Notes: generated by a model not told the origin, from the letters alone. A stretch of 64,000 nt of DNA from Chitinibacter sp. FCG-7 (GCF_040047665.1 NZ_CP157355.1:2976001-3040000), one strand, 5' to 3'. Shown: positions 25,811-35,464, numbered from the stretch's first letter. Translations and numbers: made by a program.

Positions 25811-26769
25811 AGGCGAGAATCGCTAGGCAGCTTGCCGTGAGCCTGCTGCCAGACGCGGCGGAAATCGCGTGCCGAGCCAAAGCCTGCTTCCTGTGCGACT
25901 TCTTCAATCGTTAGCGCCGGATTGGCGAGTAATTGTTGCGCTAAAGCCAGCCGGATGCTCTGTTGATACTCGTGCGGTGTGAGTCCGGCATGCTGCTGAA
26001 ATAGCCGGGTCAATGTGCGTGGCGTGCTGTGTACCGCCTTGGCCAGCTCGTCTAAAGTCCAGCGGTGTTTCATATTCTGGTGCTGCTGAGATGGCTGGGA
26101 AAGCAAGTCCTGCGCCTTATGCACCACAGGATGAATGTGGTTGCGGTGCGCCAGCCAGGCCGATAATTGCGGGTCTTGCCCGCTGCGCCGCAGCCAGACG
26201 ACCATTTCGCGTGCAATCGCTTGCGCCAGACTAGGGCCAAATTCACGCGCCACCAGATGCAAGGCCAGATCAATACCGGCGGTAATTCCGGCGCTGGTGG
26301 CAATCGGGCCATCTTCGACAAACAGCCGGTTTTCTTCGATCAGCGCTGTGGGGGCCGTGTGCCGTAGGCGCTCGATCAGCTCGTGATGTGTGGTGCAACG
26401 CTTGCCATTGAGCAAACCCGCTTGCGCGGCGATCATCGTTCCAGAGCAAATACAGGCCAACTGATGACGCGCTGAGTCAAATTCACGCCGCAACCAGTCC
26501 ACAATGGCTTGTGCTTCGGGGCGCTGCAGATTGTGTCTGGAATTTTGTACGCCAATCAGCATGACCAATGCCCCATCGGGAAGCGGCGCAGGTAAGGGCG
26601 CGAGCTGGTGCTGGCGCAGCCCGACTGATGAAGTCAGCTCGGGCACGGCGGCGGCCATGTGTAAATTCAGCCCCGCGCCATGCTCGCTGGCAATTTGAAA
26701 TACTTCGGCTGGGCCCGCCAGATCGAGCAGCATAAACTGCGGGCAGAGGATGAAATAGACCTCACGCAT
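25801..26769 (-). CDS. GlxA-type transcriptional regulator (DJ-1/PfpI-like plus AraC HTH)
   Basis: This 322-residue protein has an N-terminal DJ-1/PfpI amidotransferase-like sensor (about 1-180, with CICSGTMIAAQAG holding the position of the elbow Cys) and a C-terminal AraC helix-turn-helix pair (about 225-318: STPRTLTRLFQQHAGLTPHEY, then EEVAQEAGFGSARDFRRVW). Its start overlaps the end of the EamA transporter gene, suggesting co-expression with it. The ligand is unknown. Confidence 0.9.
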   Translation of the reverse strand: MREVYFILCPQFMLLDLAGPAEVFQIASEHGAGLNLHMAAAVPELTSSVGLRQHQLAPLPAPLPDGALVMLIGVQNSRHNLQRPEAQAIVDWLRREFDSARHQLACICSGTMIAAQAGLLNGKRCTTHHELIERLRHTAPTALIEENRLFVEDGPIATSAGITAGIDLALHLVAREFGPSLAQAIAREMVVWLRRSGQDPQLSAWLAHRNHIHPVVHKAQDLLSQPSQQHQNMKHRWTLDELAKAVHSTPRTLTRLFQQHAGLTPHEYQQSIRLALAQQLLANPALTIEEVAQEAGFGSARDFRRVWQQAHGKLPSDSRLGI

Positions 26770-27673
26770 GCTTTACCTGCCATGGCCAGCGCAAGCGTGC
26801 GCCAAAAATATTGAGCAATAATCCCAGCATCAAAATCAGCGCGCCCAGCCATTGCTGCACGCTCAGCTTTTCATGCAGAAACAGCGCCGCTGAGGCGAGC
26901 CCAAACCACGGCACCAGCAGGCTAAATGGCGCAACCAAATTAGCCGAATGCCGCTGCAGCAGATCATTCCAGATCGAGGTGGCCAATATTGTCGCAATCA
27001 AGGCCAGATATAGCACCGCCAGCACCGATTGCAATGATAGATGGCGAAGGGCAGCGCCCACTACGGCCGGGCCATCGACAAGCAGCGTTAACAGGCTGAA
27101 GATAGCCAGTGGGGGTAATGCTGCCCAGACAATAAGGCTACTGGGCTTGACGGCTATACCCTGCTTGGCAGTGTGGCGAATTAGAATATTTCCCAGCGCC
27201 CAGCCCGCCGCGCCGCACAGTGTGAGGCTAAATCCGAGCAGCGTCATCGTCTGGCCACTCAGACTTTGCCCGTGCGATAGGCCAATCAGCGTCAAGCCGC
27301 CTGCCGCCACCAGCAAACCCGCCAGCTGATACCAGCGCCAGCGTTCATTGAGCAGTAGCAGCGCGAAAATCAGCGTGAAAAACGCCTGTGATTGCAATAC
27401 CACCGACGCGAGGCCTGCGGGCATGCCCAGTTTCATCGCGGTGAATAGGCAACCAAATTGCCCCACGCCCCAGACCACGCCATAGCCCAGCCAGTATTTT
27501 GCAGGAATCGCCGGGCGTGGAATAAAGAAAATCGCCGGCAGCGCCACCAGCAAAAAACGCAGCGCCCCCAGCAGCAGCGGCGGCAAACCCTGCAAGCCCC
27601 ACTGGATCACGACAAAGTTAAAGCCCCAAGTGCTCACCACCACCAGCGCAAGCAATAAATCACGCCACGGCAT
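26762..27673 (-). CDS. EamA/DMT-family transporter
   Basis: ATG 27673 gives about 303 residues with ten membrane segments in two EamA halves, beginning MPWRDLLLALVVVSTWGFNF. Motifs such as AGLASVVLQSQAFFTLIFA and APFSLLVPWFGL are those of YdcZ/EamA amino-acid or metabolite exporters. An upstream extension of the frame overlaps the DUF1272 gene and is not credible. It overlaps the GlxA-type regulator gene by 8 bases. Confidence 0.9.
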   Translation of the reverse strand: MPWRDLLLALVVVSTWGFNFVVIQWGLQGLPPLLLGALRFLLVALPAIFFIPRPAIPAKYWLGYGVVWGVGQFGCLFTAMKLGMPAGLASVVLQSQAFFTLIFALLLLNERWRWYQLAGLLVAAGGLTLIGLSHGQSLSGQTMTLLGFSLTLCGAAGWALGNILIRHTAKQGIAVKPSSLIVWAALPPLAIFSLLTLLVDGPAVVGAALRHLSLQSVLAVLYLALIATILATSIWNDLLQRHSANLVAPFSLLVPWFGLASAALFLHEKLSVQQWLGALILMLGLLLNIFGARLRWPWQVKHA

Positions 27674-27860
27674 GATTGGGTTCCTGCGGGCGGCGGCGCG
27701 GGCGCAGCACCAGCTCGCCCTGGCAATTGGGGCAGACATGGCGAAAAATCTGCGTGCTGCAAGTGGGGCAGAAAGTGCATTCAAACGAGCAGATATAGGC
27801 CTGCGAGCTAGCTGGCAGTGCGCGGCCGCAGCGTTCACAGTGAGGTTTCATTTCAAGCAT
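27660..27860 (-). CDS. DUF1272 zinc-ribbon-like small protein
   Basis: From ATG 27860, 66 residues. The Cys pattern CERCGRAL, CSFECTFCPTC and CPNCQGEL is that of DUF1272 domain proteins, likely binding zinc. It overlaps the isochorismatase-like gene upstream and the EamA gene downstream, so all four genes appear to be one operon. The function is unknown. Confidence 0.8.
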   Translation of the reverse strand: MLEMKPHCERCGRALPASSQAYICSFECTFCPTCSTQIFRHVCPNCQGELVLRPRRRPQEPNHAVA

Positions 27861-28428
27861 ATTGGCGCTCCTGCAGTGCAAATTGGCCCGACAATTCGGC
27901 CTCCAGCTCAGTAACCGTCACGATACGGGCAAAGCGCCCGGCCAGTACCAGCTCGGTGCGCGCTTTGATTTCGGCGGCGCTGTACATCCGGCCATTGGCG
28001 TGGGTCATCGCAAAGGTGAGCGTCGCCTCCGACACAAAATCAACGTCGAAACCCAGATCGGACGCCACGCGCGCCGTGGTCTCGCAACATTGCTCGGTGC
28101 GGATGCCGCTGATGATGAGTCGGCTAATCTGCCGTTCACGCAGCCAGTGTAGCAAGCCGGATTCGGTGAGCGCATTGTGGACGTGCTTTTCAAAGGTCGC
28201 GCTGGGTGTGTGCTGCAAAAAAGCCATCGGCTTGACCCAGCCGCTGTCGGCGTGAAAAGCCGCGTCTTGATCGACGTGCAGAATATTCACCACCGGAATC
28301 GCCCTGGACTGACAAATGCCAATCAGGCGATTGAGCTGGCGCTGAAACTGCGGCAGATCGTGCGTATTCCAATACGGAGCATGTTCAAACGATTGTTGTA
28401 CATCAATGACTAATAGCGCTAAGGACAT
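27853..28428 (-). CDS. Isochorismatase-family cysteine hydrolase
   Basis: From ATG 28428 (ATG 28440 also possible), about 191 residues. The family triad is visible: Asp in LLVIDVQQSF near residue 9, a Lys in FEKHVHNAL near 82 and the nucleophilic Cys in GIRTEQCCETTARVASDLGF near 115. Such enzymes hydrolyse isochorismate, nicotinamide or related amides; which one cannot be told. It is first in the minus-strand operon with DUF1272, EamA and GlxA-type genes. Confidence 0.85.
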   Translation of the reverse strand: MSLALLVIDVQQSFEHAPYWNTHDLPQFQRQLNRLIGICQSRAIPVVNILHVDQDAAFHADSGWVKPMAFLQHTPSATFEKHVHNALTESGLLHWLRERQISRLIISGIRTEQCCETTARVASDLGFDVDFVSEATLTFAMTHANGRMYSAAEIKARTELVLAGRFARIVTVTELEAELSGQFALQERQYA

Positions 28429-28582
28429 TTTTGGCGGCATCCTGTGAAAATGTATAGCCAGTATCTACCTTATTAAATATTGATTTAAGACCGGGTTAAG
28501 ACATTATTCAGGACAAATATAGCCAAATTTATGCTGAAACGGTCATTTTGCACTGTTCAGCTGAGAGTCAGGCTGGGCGCAC

Positions 28583-28588
28583 TATAAT
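28583..28588 (+). promoter_or_regulatory. Probable -10 hexamer before the DUF2799 lipoprotein gene
   Basis: A perfect TATAAT lies 37 bases upstream of the ATG at 28625. No good -35 is seen at 17 bases. The rest of 28441-28582 is AT-rich and appears to be the divergent promoter region. Confidence 0.45.
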
Positions 28589-28624
28589 CAGCCTCAATCC
28601 CTATCCACTGCGGCGAGTCATATT

Positions 28625-29176
28625 ATGAAAATCATCCGAAGTTTAATCATGCTGATTGCCTGCGCAGTCCTCGCGGGTTGTGCCGCAATGAATGAATCCG
28701 AATGCCGCGTGGGCGATTGGTATGGTGCAGGTTTGCGCGATGGTCAGCAGGGCGAGCAAAGCCGAATTGCCGAATACGCCGATGCCTGCGGCAAGCTGGG
28801 CATTGCACCGATACTGGCCGACTATCAGGCTGGTCGTCAGCAAGGTCTGCGTAGTTACTGCCAGCCGGAAAACGCCTATCTGCTGGGCCGTCGCGGTGCC
28901 AGCTATGGCAATGTCTGCGCCCCCGAATTGCAACGGGCATTTTTGCGCGAGTACGAACGTGGCTATCAACGCTACAGCCTGGAGCGCGATATCCAGACCC
29001 AGGAAAATAAAATCGCAGCGGCCAAGCGAGAGCGCAAAAAACTCGAAGAGCAAATTGCCAAATCCGAATCGACGGAAGAGCGCCGCAAATTGCTACGCCA
29101 GCTCAACCAGCTCGGGCACGAACAAAGCAGCGCCTATCGCGAGCTGAACCGCCTGCAATTGCAGCTGGCGGAATGA
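28625..29176 (+). CDS. DUF2799 lipoprotein
   Basis: This is a 183-residue protein. The signal peptide has lipobox VLAGC (Cys about residue 19). The mature protein has the DUF2799 pattern: CRVGDWYGAGLRDGQQG, then YQAGRQQGLRSYCQPENAYLLGRRGASY, a Gly/Tyr-rich repeat. The C-terminus (about 120-183) is a Lys/Glu/Gln coiled coil. A cell-envelope lipoprotein of unknown role. Confidence 0.85.
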   Translation: MKIIRSLIMLIACAVLAGCAAMNESECRVGDWYGAGLRDGQQGEQSRIAEYADACGKLGIAPILADYQAGRQQGLRSYCQPENAYLLGRRGASYGNVCAPELQRAFLREYERGYQRYSLERDIQTQENKIAAAKRERKKLEEQIAKSESTEERRKLLRQLNQLGHEQSSAYRELNRLQLQLAE

Positions 29177-29312
29177 GCCAAATTAAGTAAGCAGATTGTT
29201 AATGGGCGGATCATTCGGTTTTCTTGCCTAATCCTCCGCCGTCGCAGAGCCCATTCCGCCCAAACCCGTTACAATACCACTCATCTAGTATTCTTAATTT
29301 GGTTGAACCCAA

Positions 29313-29515
29313 ATGAGTGAAGTCACTGATAAGTTCGACTATCTTTGTGAGCTGGCTGAACAAGCCTACGGTGAGGAACGGGGTGTTTCTTACGAGTCAA
29401 CCTTAGTTAATATCTTAGAGTTCGTGAGAAACAACCAAGCATCAAGGACTGAATTTGTTGAAAAATTCAAAGATTTACTTTTGTCCGGGAATGGACCAAT
29501 TGAAGCCGTATCTTT
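29313..29515 (+). pseudogene. Immunity-like ORF truncated by an IS element
   Basis: ATG 29313 opens a frame whose first 68 residues (up to AVSF) are native. Beyond about 29516 the frame runs into the IS left end and stops at 29621. The acidic, Asn/Glu-rich helix pattern and the end GPIEAVSF resemble small immunity-type proteins found beside contact-dependent toxins; this is an inference. It is more AT-rich than its surroundings. A filamentous-haemagglutinin fragment on the other side of the IS supports a decayed toxin/immunity locus. Confidence 0.5.
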
Positions 29516-29583
29516 TTGTTGTGGTTCAATGATTTCGGACACCAACTTAGGTGGTAATCTCGCCACCATTAACGAGGTGTTTC

Positions 29584-29895
29584 ATGAGCAAAGTTCGCAG
29601 GACATTTACCCCGGAATTTAAAGCCGAAGCCGCCAGTCTGGTCGTCGATCAAGGCCACACGGTGTCACAAGCCAGTAAGGCGATGAACGTCGGCGAGAAC
29701 ATACTGCGTCGCTGGATTAAGCAGCTGAAACAGGAAAGACAGGGTATCACGCCGCAGGCCAAAGCACTCACGCCAGACCAACGTCGCATTCAGGAGCTCG
29801 AAGCGCGCATTGATCGGCTGGAACGGGAGAAAGCCCTGTTAAAAAAAGCCACAGCTCTCTTAATGGCGGACGAACTCAATCGTACGCGCTGGTAG
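29584..29895 (+). CDS. IS3-family transposase OrfA
   Basis: ATG 29584 gives 103 residues: an N-terminal helix-turn-helix (FTPEFKAEAASLVVDQGHTVSQASKAMNV read in two halves, about 8-36) and a C-terminal leucine-zipper-like stretch (IQELEARIDRLEREKALLKKA). That is typical of the first IS3 ORF. OrfA binds the IS ends and is normally joined to OrfB by -1 frameshifting. It is intact here. Confidence 0.85.
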   Translation: MSKVRRTFTPEFKAEAASLVVDQGHTVSQASKAMNVGENILRRWIKQLKQERQGITPQAKALTPDQRRIQELEARIDRLEREKALLKKATALLMADELNRTRW

Positions 29896-29924
29896 ACCAA
29901 TTAAGTGAGCATGAACCCGTAGAA

Positions 29925-30744
<820 letters not shown>

Positions 30745-30752
30745 GACCACAA

Positions 30753-31019
30753 CAAGGGCAGCCCAACCTCAAAGGCGCGGTGATTGCGGGTAGCAGCGAT
30801 CCGGGCAAAAACACCCTGAGCACTACCGCACTGACCACTCGCGACCTAGACAACCATGCCAATTACTCCGCCAGCAGTCTCGGGCTGGGCAGTAGCCTTG
30901 GCGTCAAGGACCCGAATGCCAGCGAGAACACCGCGCTGCTCAAAGTCGAAAACGGCCTCAAAGCCAGCATGTCAGTAGCACCTATGCAAATGGCAATCCA
31001 ATTTTTTGGTGAGAAATGA
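30753..31019 (+). pseudogene. Filamentous haemagglutinin / CdiA fragment
   Basis: An open frame entering from the IS edge reads QGQPNLKGAVIAGSSDPGKN, then LSTTALTTRDLDNHANYSASS. This is the conserved FHA-repeat-type segment of two-partner-secreted haemagglutinins and CdiA proteins. It has no start codon or signal and stops at TGA 31017-31019, so it is an 88-codon remnant. The reading frame begins exactly at the inferred IS boundary. It suggests that the locus once carried a contact-dependent inhibition or adhesin gene. Confidence 0.7.
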
Positions 31020-31048
31020 TTTTTCCTGAGTATTGGTTTTGGAGGTGA

Positions 31049-31082
31049 TTGTTGGTATCGGAAATAGGGTTGATACCAACAA
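31049..31082. repeat. 11-bp inverted repeat in non-coding DNA
   Basis: TTGTTGGTATC and GATACCAACAA with a 12-base spacer, just past the haemagglutinin remnant. There is no T tract. It could be a binding site or a remnant end of a mobile element. The rest of 31020-31239 is AT-rich and holds no gene I can support. Confidence 0.5.
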
Positions 31083-31239
31083 CAAAATTACAAAAATGGC
31101 GCGGACTAGGTGAGGTGCCGTTTGTCAGTTGTTGTTGTGAGCGAAGAAGTTAGATATGGTGCTTTTGAGTGGATTTGGCGAAAATATACCAACAATGGAT
31201 ATTGGATTTACTTAGATAGGTTTGGATCGCGTTTGATAC

Positions 31240-31270
31240 AAAAAACCCCGAAAACCTAAGTTTTTCGGGG
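31240..31270 (-). terminator. Rho-independent terminator of the tRNA-Leu pair
   Basis: Read on the minus strand: CCCCGAAAA stem, ACTTAGG loop, TTTTCGGGG, then a run of T. It lies about 38 bases past the second tRNA. Confidence 0.85.
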
Positions 31271-31307
31271 CTAATTGGACTTCTTCATTCTACTTTGTAT
31301 AACAAAA

Positions 31308-31394
31308 TGGTGCCCAAGAGAAGACTCGAACTTCCACACCCTTGCGGGCGCTAGGACCTGAACCTAGTGCGTCTACCAATTCCGCCACCTGGGC
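31308..31394 (-). tRNA. tRNA-Leu (CAG), copy 1
   Basis: 87 bases on the minus strand with encoded CCA. The acceptor stem GCCCAGG pairs with CTTGGGC. The anticodon arm CTAGG-TTCAGGT-CCTAG gives anticodon CAG (reads CUG). A long variable arm typical of tRNA-Leu is present (GCGCCCGCAAGGGTGT). Identical to the copy at 31426-31512. Confidence 0.95.
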
Positions 31395-31425
31395 ACGTCT
31401 GATGCTATGATGCTGATTGAAGAGT

Positions 31426-31512
31426 TGGTGCCCAAGAGAAGACTCGAACTTCCACACCCTTGCGGGCGCTAGGACCTGAACCTAGTGCGTCTACCAATTC
31501 CGCCACCTGGGC
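31426..31512 (-). tRNA. tRNA-Leu (CAG), copy 2
   Basis: 87 bases, identical in sequence to the copy 31 bases downstream, with CCA encoded and anticodon CAG. The pair is probably one transcript, ending at the terminator 31240-31270. Confidence 0.95.
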
Positions 31513-31576
31513 TCTTTCAATCACCACTTTTGCAACCTTGCCACTATTTCGTAGCGCCGTCGCATCAGAGAGGCGC

Positions 31577-31582
31577 TATAAT
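31577..31582 (+). promoter_or_regulatory. Probable -10 hexamer of rnr
   Basis: A perfect TATAAT lies 33 bases before the ATG of rnr. No strong -35 at the right distance was found. Confidence 0.5.
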
Positions 31583-31614
31583 ATGCAATCAGGCGAAGAC
31601 CGTCAATCCTTAAA

Positions 31615-34158
31615 ATGAAAAAAACTGGCCCAATGGAAAAAAAACTGGAAAAAAATCCCGTCCCAAAGAAAAAACCGACCCGAAAAATTACCGGCTTGCG
31701 TGCCCAAGACCCCTATTTAGAGCGCGAAAAAGGGCGCTATGAGTTCCCTTTGCCCTCGCGTGAATTCATGCTGCAAATCCTTGCCGAGCGCGGTGCGCCG
31801 ATGATGGCTGAGGAATTGGCCCAATTACTTGATATTCGTGAAGATGAAATGGTGGCGTTCGAGCGCCGCATGCAGGCGATGGGCCGCGAAGGGCAATTGC
31901 TGCTCAATCGCAAAGGCGCTTTGTGCTTGCCTGAAAAACTCGATCTGATTCCCGGCAAAGTGCAAGGCCATCCGGATGGTTTTGGCTTTTTGCTGCGCGA
32001 TGATGGCGGCGATGATTTATTCCTTGGCCCCAAGGAAATGGACAAAGTCCTGCACGGCGACCGTGTGCTGGCGCGGCTGATCGGTGTTGATCGACGTGGT
32101 CGCCCTGAAGGCGCGATTGCCGAGGTGCTGGAGCATGTGAATCAGCGTCTGGTGGGGCGTCTGCATAATGAGCGCGGCGTATTTTTTGTGACTGCAGAAG
32201 ACAAGCGCATTAGCCGCGATATTTTGCTCGAAGCCAAAAATACCGGTGGCGCTAAAGCTGGGCAGGTGGTGATGGTTGAATTGCTGGTACAGCCATCGCG
32301 CTATTCACAGCCAGTCGGCCGCGTGATCGAATTGCTCGGTAATTACGATGATCCGGGCATGGAAATCGAGATTGCGCTGCGCAAGCACAATCTGCCGCAT
32401 GTGTTCTCACCTGAGGCGCAAGCGCAGGCTGATGCCACACCACAAAAAGTGAAGAAAAAAGACTGGAAGCCGGTACAGGGCGTTGAGCGCGTCGATTTGC
32501 GCGATTTGCCGCTGGTGACCATTGATGGCGAAACCGCGCGCGATTTTGATGACGCCGTTTTTGCCGAGAAGAAAGGCAAAGGTTGGCGACTGGTCGTGGC
32601 GATTGCCGACGTGAGCCATTATGTGACGCCGAATGATGCGCTCGATTTAACGGCCATTGAGCGCGGCAACTCGGTGTATTTCCCGCGTCGCGTGATCCCG
32701 ATGCTGCCTGAAGCGCTGTCCAATGGCGTGTGCTCGCTCAATCCTGACGTTGAGCGGCTGTGCATGGTCTGCGATATGCGCGTGACGCAAACGGGTGAAA
32801 TCAAGAAGTATCAATTCTATCCGGCTGTGATGCTGTCAAAGGCACGCCTGACCTATACCCGGGTGTGGGATATGCTGCAAAACCCCAAGGGTGAAGACGC
32901 ACAGGCCAATACCCATCTCATGCCGCATTTAAAAACCCTGTATGCACTGTTCAAGGTCTTTGTTGCTGCCCGCCATGAACGTGGCGCGATTGATTTTGAA
33001 ACGCAGGAAACCGAAATGCATTTTGATGACTTTGGCAAAATCAAAGCGATTGTTCCGGTAGTACGCAATGACGCGCATAAATTGATCGAGGAATGCATGC
33101 TGGCGGCCAATGTCTGCGCTGCTAATTTTCTGATTAAAAATGAGCATGCCGCTTTGTACCGCGTCCACGAAGGCCCCACGCCAGAGAAATTGAAAAATCT
33201 ACGTGAATACTTGCGCACAATGGGGCTGAGTTTGGGCGGTGCGGAAGACCCGGGCGCGAAAGACTATGCAGTATTGCTTGAGAGCATTAAAGAGCGTCCT
33301 GACGCGCCTTTGCTGCAAACCATGCTGCTGCGCAGTCTGTCGCAAGCGGTGTACACACCCGATAACGAAGGCCATTTTGGCTTGAGTTATGAAGCGTATG
33401 CGCATTTCACGTCGCCAATTCGCCGGTATCCCGATTTGCTGGTTCATCGCGCGATCAAGGCGATTCTGGCGGGTAAAAAATACAAGCCAGCGACCAAGTG
33501 GGAGCAGCTCGGCGTGCAATGCTCGATGACCGAACGCCGCGCCGACGAAGCGAGCCGAGATGTGCAGAACTGGCTCAAGTGCTACTACATGCAGGACAAG
33601 ATCGGCGAAGAGTTTATGGGCTCGGTGTCGGCAGTGACCGGCTTTGGCATGTTTGTATTGCTGGACGATCTGTACGTGGAAGGGCTGGTGCATGTTTCCG
33701 AGCTGGGCACTGACTATTTCCATTACGATGAAAAGCGCAAAGAGCTTAAAGGCGAGCGCAGTGGCCAGGTGTACCGGATTACTGATCGTGTGAAAGTACG
33801 CGTCGTTCGGGTTGATCTGGAAACCAGCAAAATCGACTTTGCGCTGGTTGATGATTTTGGTCGGCTGCTTGGCGCGAAAAGCGCAGCCGCAGATAAAAAC
33901 ACTGCTAAAACAGCCCCGGCAGCCCGTTCTGGCCGCACAAGTCGGGCCAGTGAGGCCAGACCTGCGGTAGGGACCGCGGCGAAACCTGCGGGTGCTAGCA
34001 CTCGTTCCGCTAGTGCCAAGCCTGTGGTGGTCTTAAGCGACGAACCTAAACTTGTGCGCAAAAAGCCCGGCACCGCCACGCAGCGCCGCCGTGCGCAAGC
34101 CGCACAGAATGATGAGGGCGCACCGGCAGCGGGAACGCGCCGTCGCCGTCGTCGTTAG
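31615..34158 (+). CDS. rnr: Ribonuclease R
   Basis: This is an 847-residue 3'-5' exoribonuclease. There is an N-terminal helix-turn-helix region (about 40-110) and cold-shock-like RNA-binding domains (VQGHPDGFGFLLRDD near 116). The RNB catalytic domain has TARDFDDAVFAEKK near 310, supplying the metal-binding Asp residues. A C-terminal S1 domain (about 655-745) and a basic Ala/Arg tail ending RRRRR complete it. The first 35 codons are Lys-rich with three A7-A8 runs. A second ATG exists at 31633. It degrades structured RNA and acts in rRNA quality control. Confidence 0.95.
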   Translation: MKKTGPMEKKLEKNPVPKKKPTRKITGLRAQDPYLEREKGRYEFPLPSREFMLQILAERGAPMMAEELAQLLDIREDEMVAFERRMQAMGREGQLLLNRKGALCLPEKLDLIPGKVQGHPDGFGFLLRDDGGDDLFLGPKEMDKVLHGDRVLARLIGVDRRGRPEGAIAEVLEHVNQRLVGRLHNERGVFFVTAEDKRISRDILLEAKNTGGAKAGQVVMVELLVQPSRYSQPVGRVIELLGNYDDPGMEIEIALRKHNLPHVFSPEAQAQADATPQKVKKKDWKPVQGVERVDLRDLPLVTIDGETARDFDDAVFAEKKGKGWRLVVAIADVSHYVTPNDALDLTAIERGNSVYFPRRVIPMLPEALSNGVCSLNPDVERLCMVCDMRVTQTGEIKKYQFYPAVMLSKARLTYTRVWDMLQNPKGEDAQANTHLMPHLKTLYALFKVFVAARHERGAIDFETQETEMHFDDFGKIKAIVPVVRNDAHKLIEECMLAANVCAANFLIKNEHAALYRVHEGPTPEKLKNLREYLRTMGLSLGGAEDPGAKDYAVLLESIKERPDAPLLQTMLLRSLSQAVYTPDNEGHFGLSYEAYAHFTSPIRRYPDLLVHRAIKAILAGKKYKPATKWEQLGVQCSMTERRADEASRDVQNWLKCYYMQDKIGEEFMGSVSAVTGFGMFVLLDDLYVEGLVHVSELGTDYFHYDEKRKELKGERSGQVYRITDRVKVRVVRVDLETSKIDFALVDDFGRLLGAKSAAADKNTAKTAPAARSGRTSRASEARPAVGTAAKPAGASTRSASAKPVVVLSDEPKLVRKKPGTATQRRRAQAAQNDEGAPAAGTRRRRRR

Positions 34159-34263
34159 ACAAGATGAGGGCGGTTGCGCTTTGCGTGATCGCCCCCATTT
34201 CAAGTTTGTTCAAATCTGTTCTGTTTGCAATCCATTGAAAAAATGAAACCTGAAGGAAACCGG

Positions 34264-34623
34264 ATGTTTATTGTTGATCGTTCTGCTGCCATTATTCGCC
34301 CCAAGCAGCCTTTTCTGGATTGGCTCAATGCCTTGCCGGGTAACGATGTCACGCTCACGCTGGCGGAAATCCGCTCCGATTGCACGGTGATTCTGGTGCC
34401 AGAGGCGGCTGAACCGGAAGATTCGATTGCTTTTATTGACGATATTGCCGATAAATTATTTGATCAGGAATTGGCTTCCTGGGTGGCCGATGATGCTTTG
34501 TGGCCGCCGAAACGATCGTTAAAACTGTTCTGGGAATGGTTTGATGTCGAAGTGCATCTGGGCGTGATGGATGCGGTTTCGGATGATATTCACAATACGC
34601 CGACCGATCACAACTATCACTGA
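34264..34623 (+). CDS. Conserved hypothetical acidic protein
   Basis: From ATG 34264, with ribosome-binding site GAAGGAAA, 119 residues. It opens MFIVDRSAAIIRPKQPFLDWLN and contains a Trp-rich acidic C-terminal part (WPPKRSLKLFWEWFDVEVH, ending near residue 105). I recognise no family, though this style of small protein is common in betaproteobacteria. No signal peptide or membrane segment is seen. It follows rnr by 105 bases. Confidence 0.75.
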   Translation: MFIVDRSAAIIRPKQPFLDWLNALPGNDVTLTLAEIRSDCTVILVPEAAEPEDSIAFIDDIADKLFDQELASWVADDALWPPKRSLKLFWEWFDVEVHLGVMDAVSDDIHNTPTDHNYH

Positions 34624-34656
34624 TCACGAATCACCCACGCTGAATACAAGCTGAAT

Positions 34657-34685
34657 AGTCGCCATTTTTGATGGCGACTTTTTTA
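34657..34685 (+). terminator. Rho-independent terminator
   Basis: AGTCGCCAT / ATGGCGACT stem with a TTTTTG loop, followed by T6. It ends the rnr-downstream transcript. Confidence 0.9.
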
Positions 34686-34762
34686 CGCTGCATCTATCGT
34701 GCTGCTGTGCTTAAATGAGCCTCATTCAGCCTGATGTCGGGCGTAACGCAAGGAATCATTTG

Positions 34763-35464
34763 ATGAAAAGAAAAGCAATCTTGGTCGCTCTGCTGGCGAT
34801 GCCGTGTCTGGCGCTGGCCGATACTGCGCCGCAATACAATGTGGTGAATCTGGACGCCAGTGTAAGCCGGCAAATTGACAATGATATGGCGCAGGCGACT
34901 TTGTTTGTAGAGCTAAGCGATAGTGATTCGAGCAAGCTGGCTGAAAAAATCAACCAGACCATTGCTGCGGCTCAAAAAACATTAAAGCAGTTTCCAACTG
35001 TGCAATCGGCTGGCACAGGCTATAGCAGCTATCCGGTTTACAGTAATAAAAACAATCAGTTGCAAGCCTGGCGCAGCCGTGGCGAGTTGCGGATTAATTC
35101 AAAAGATTTTGCCGCCTTGTCCCAATTGATTGCCCAGCTGCAAAAGCCTCAAAGCAATGGCATCGCGCTGCAATTGGCCGATATTCGCTATGAAGTCTCC
35201 GAGCAAAGCCGCAAGGCTGCTGAAGATGTGCTGATTGAAGAGGGCATCAAGGCTTTCCGTGCGCGGGCGAATATTATCCAGCGCAGCATGGGTGGTGCAG
35301 CGTGGAAAACCATGCAGATGAATGTGCAGACACAAGCCAATTATCCGCAGCCGCGCATGTATAAGGCTGCTCTGATGGCGGCCGAGGCTGCGCCCGCTCC
35401 GGTCGACGCTGGCGAAAGCCGCCTGGTGGTCAATGTCAATGGCAGCATTCAGGTCGGCAATTAA
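34763..35464 (+). CDS. SIMPL-domain (DUF541) periplasmic protein
   Basis: From ATG 34763, with ribosome-binding site AAGGAATC, 233 residues with a signal peptide (MKRKAILVALLAMPCLALADT, cleavage after ALA). The mature protein has the DUF541 pattern: AQATLFVELSDSDSSKLAEKINQ early, a YSSYPVYSNKN strand and QAWRSRGELRINSKDF in the middle, then AFRARANIIQRSMGG. Such proteins (for example E. coli YggE) are periplasmic, with a loosely defined role in oxidative stress. The stop overlaps the next ATG. Confidence 0.85.
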   Translation: MKRKAILVALLAMPCLALADTAPQYNVVNLDASVSRQIDNDMAQATLFVELSDSDSSKLAEKINQTIAAAQKTLKQFPTVQSAGTGYSSYPVYSNKNNQLQAWRSRGELRINSKDFAALSQLIAQLQKPQSNGIALQLADIRYEVSEQSRKAAEDVLIEEGIKAFRARANIIQRSMGGAAWKTMQMNVQTQANYPQPRMYKAALMAAEAAPAPVDAGESRLVVNVNGSIQVGN

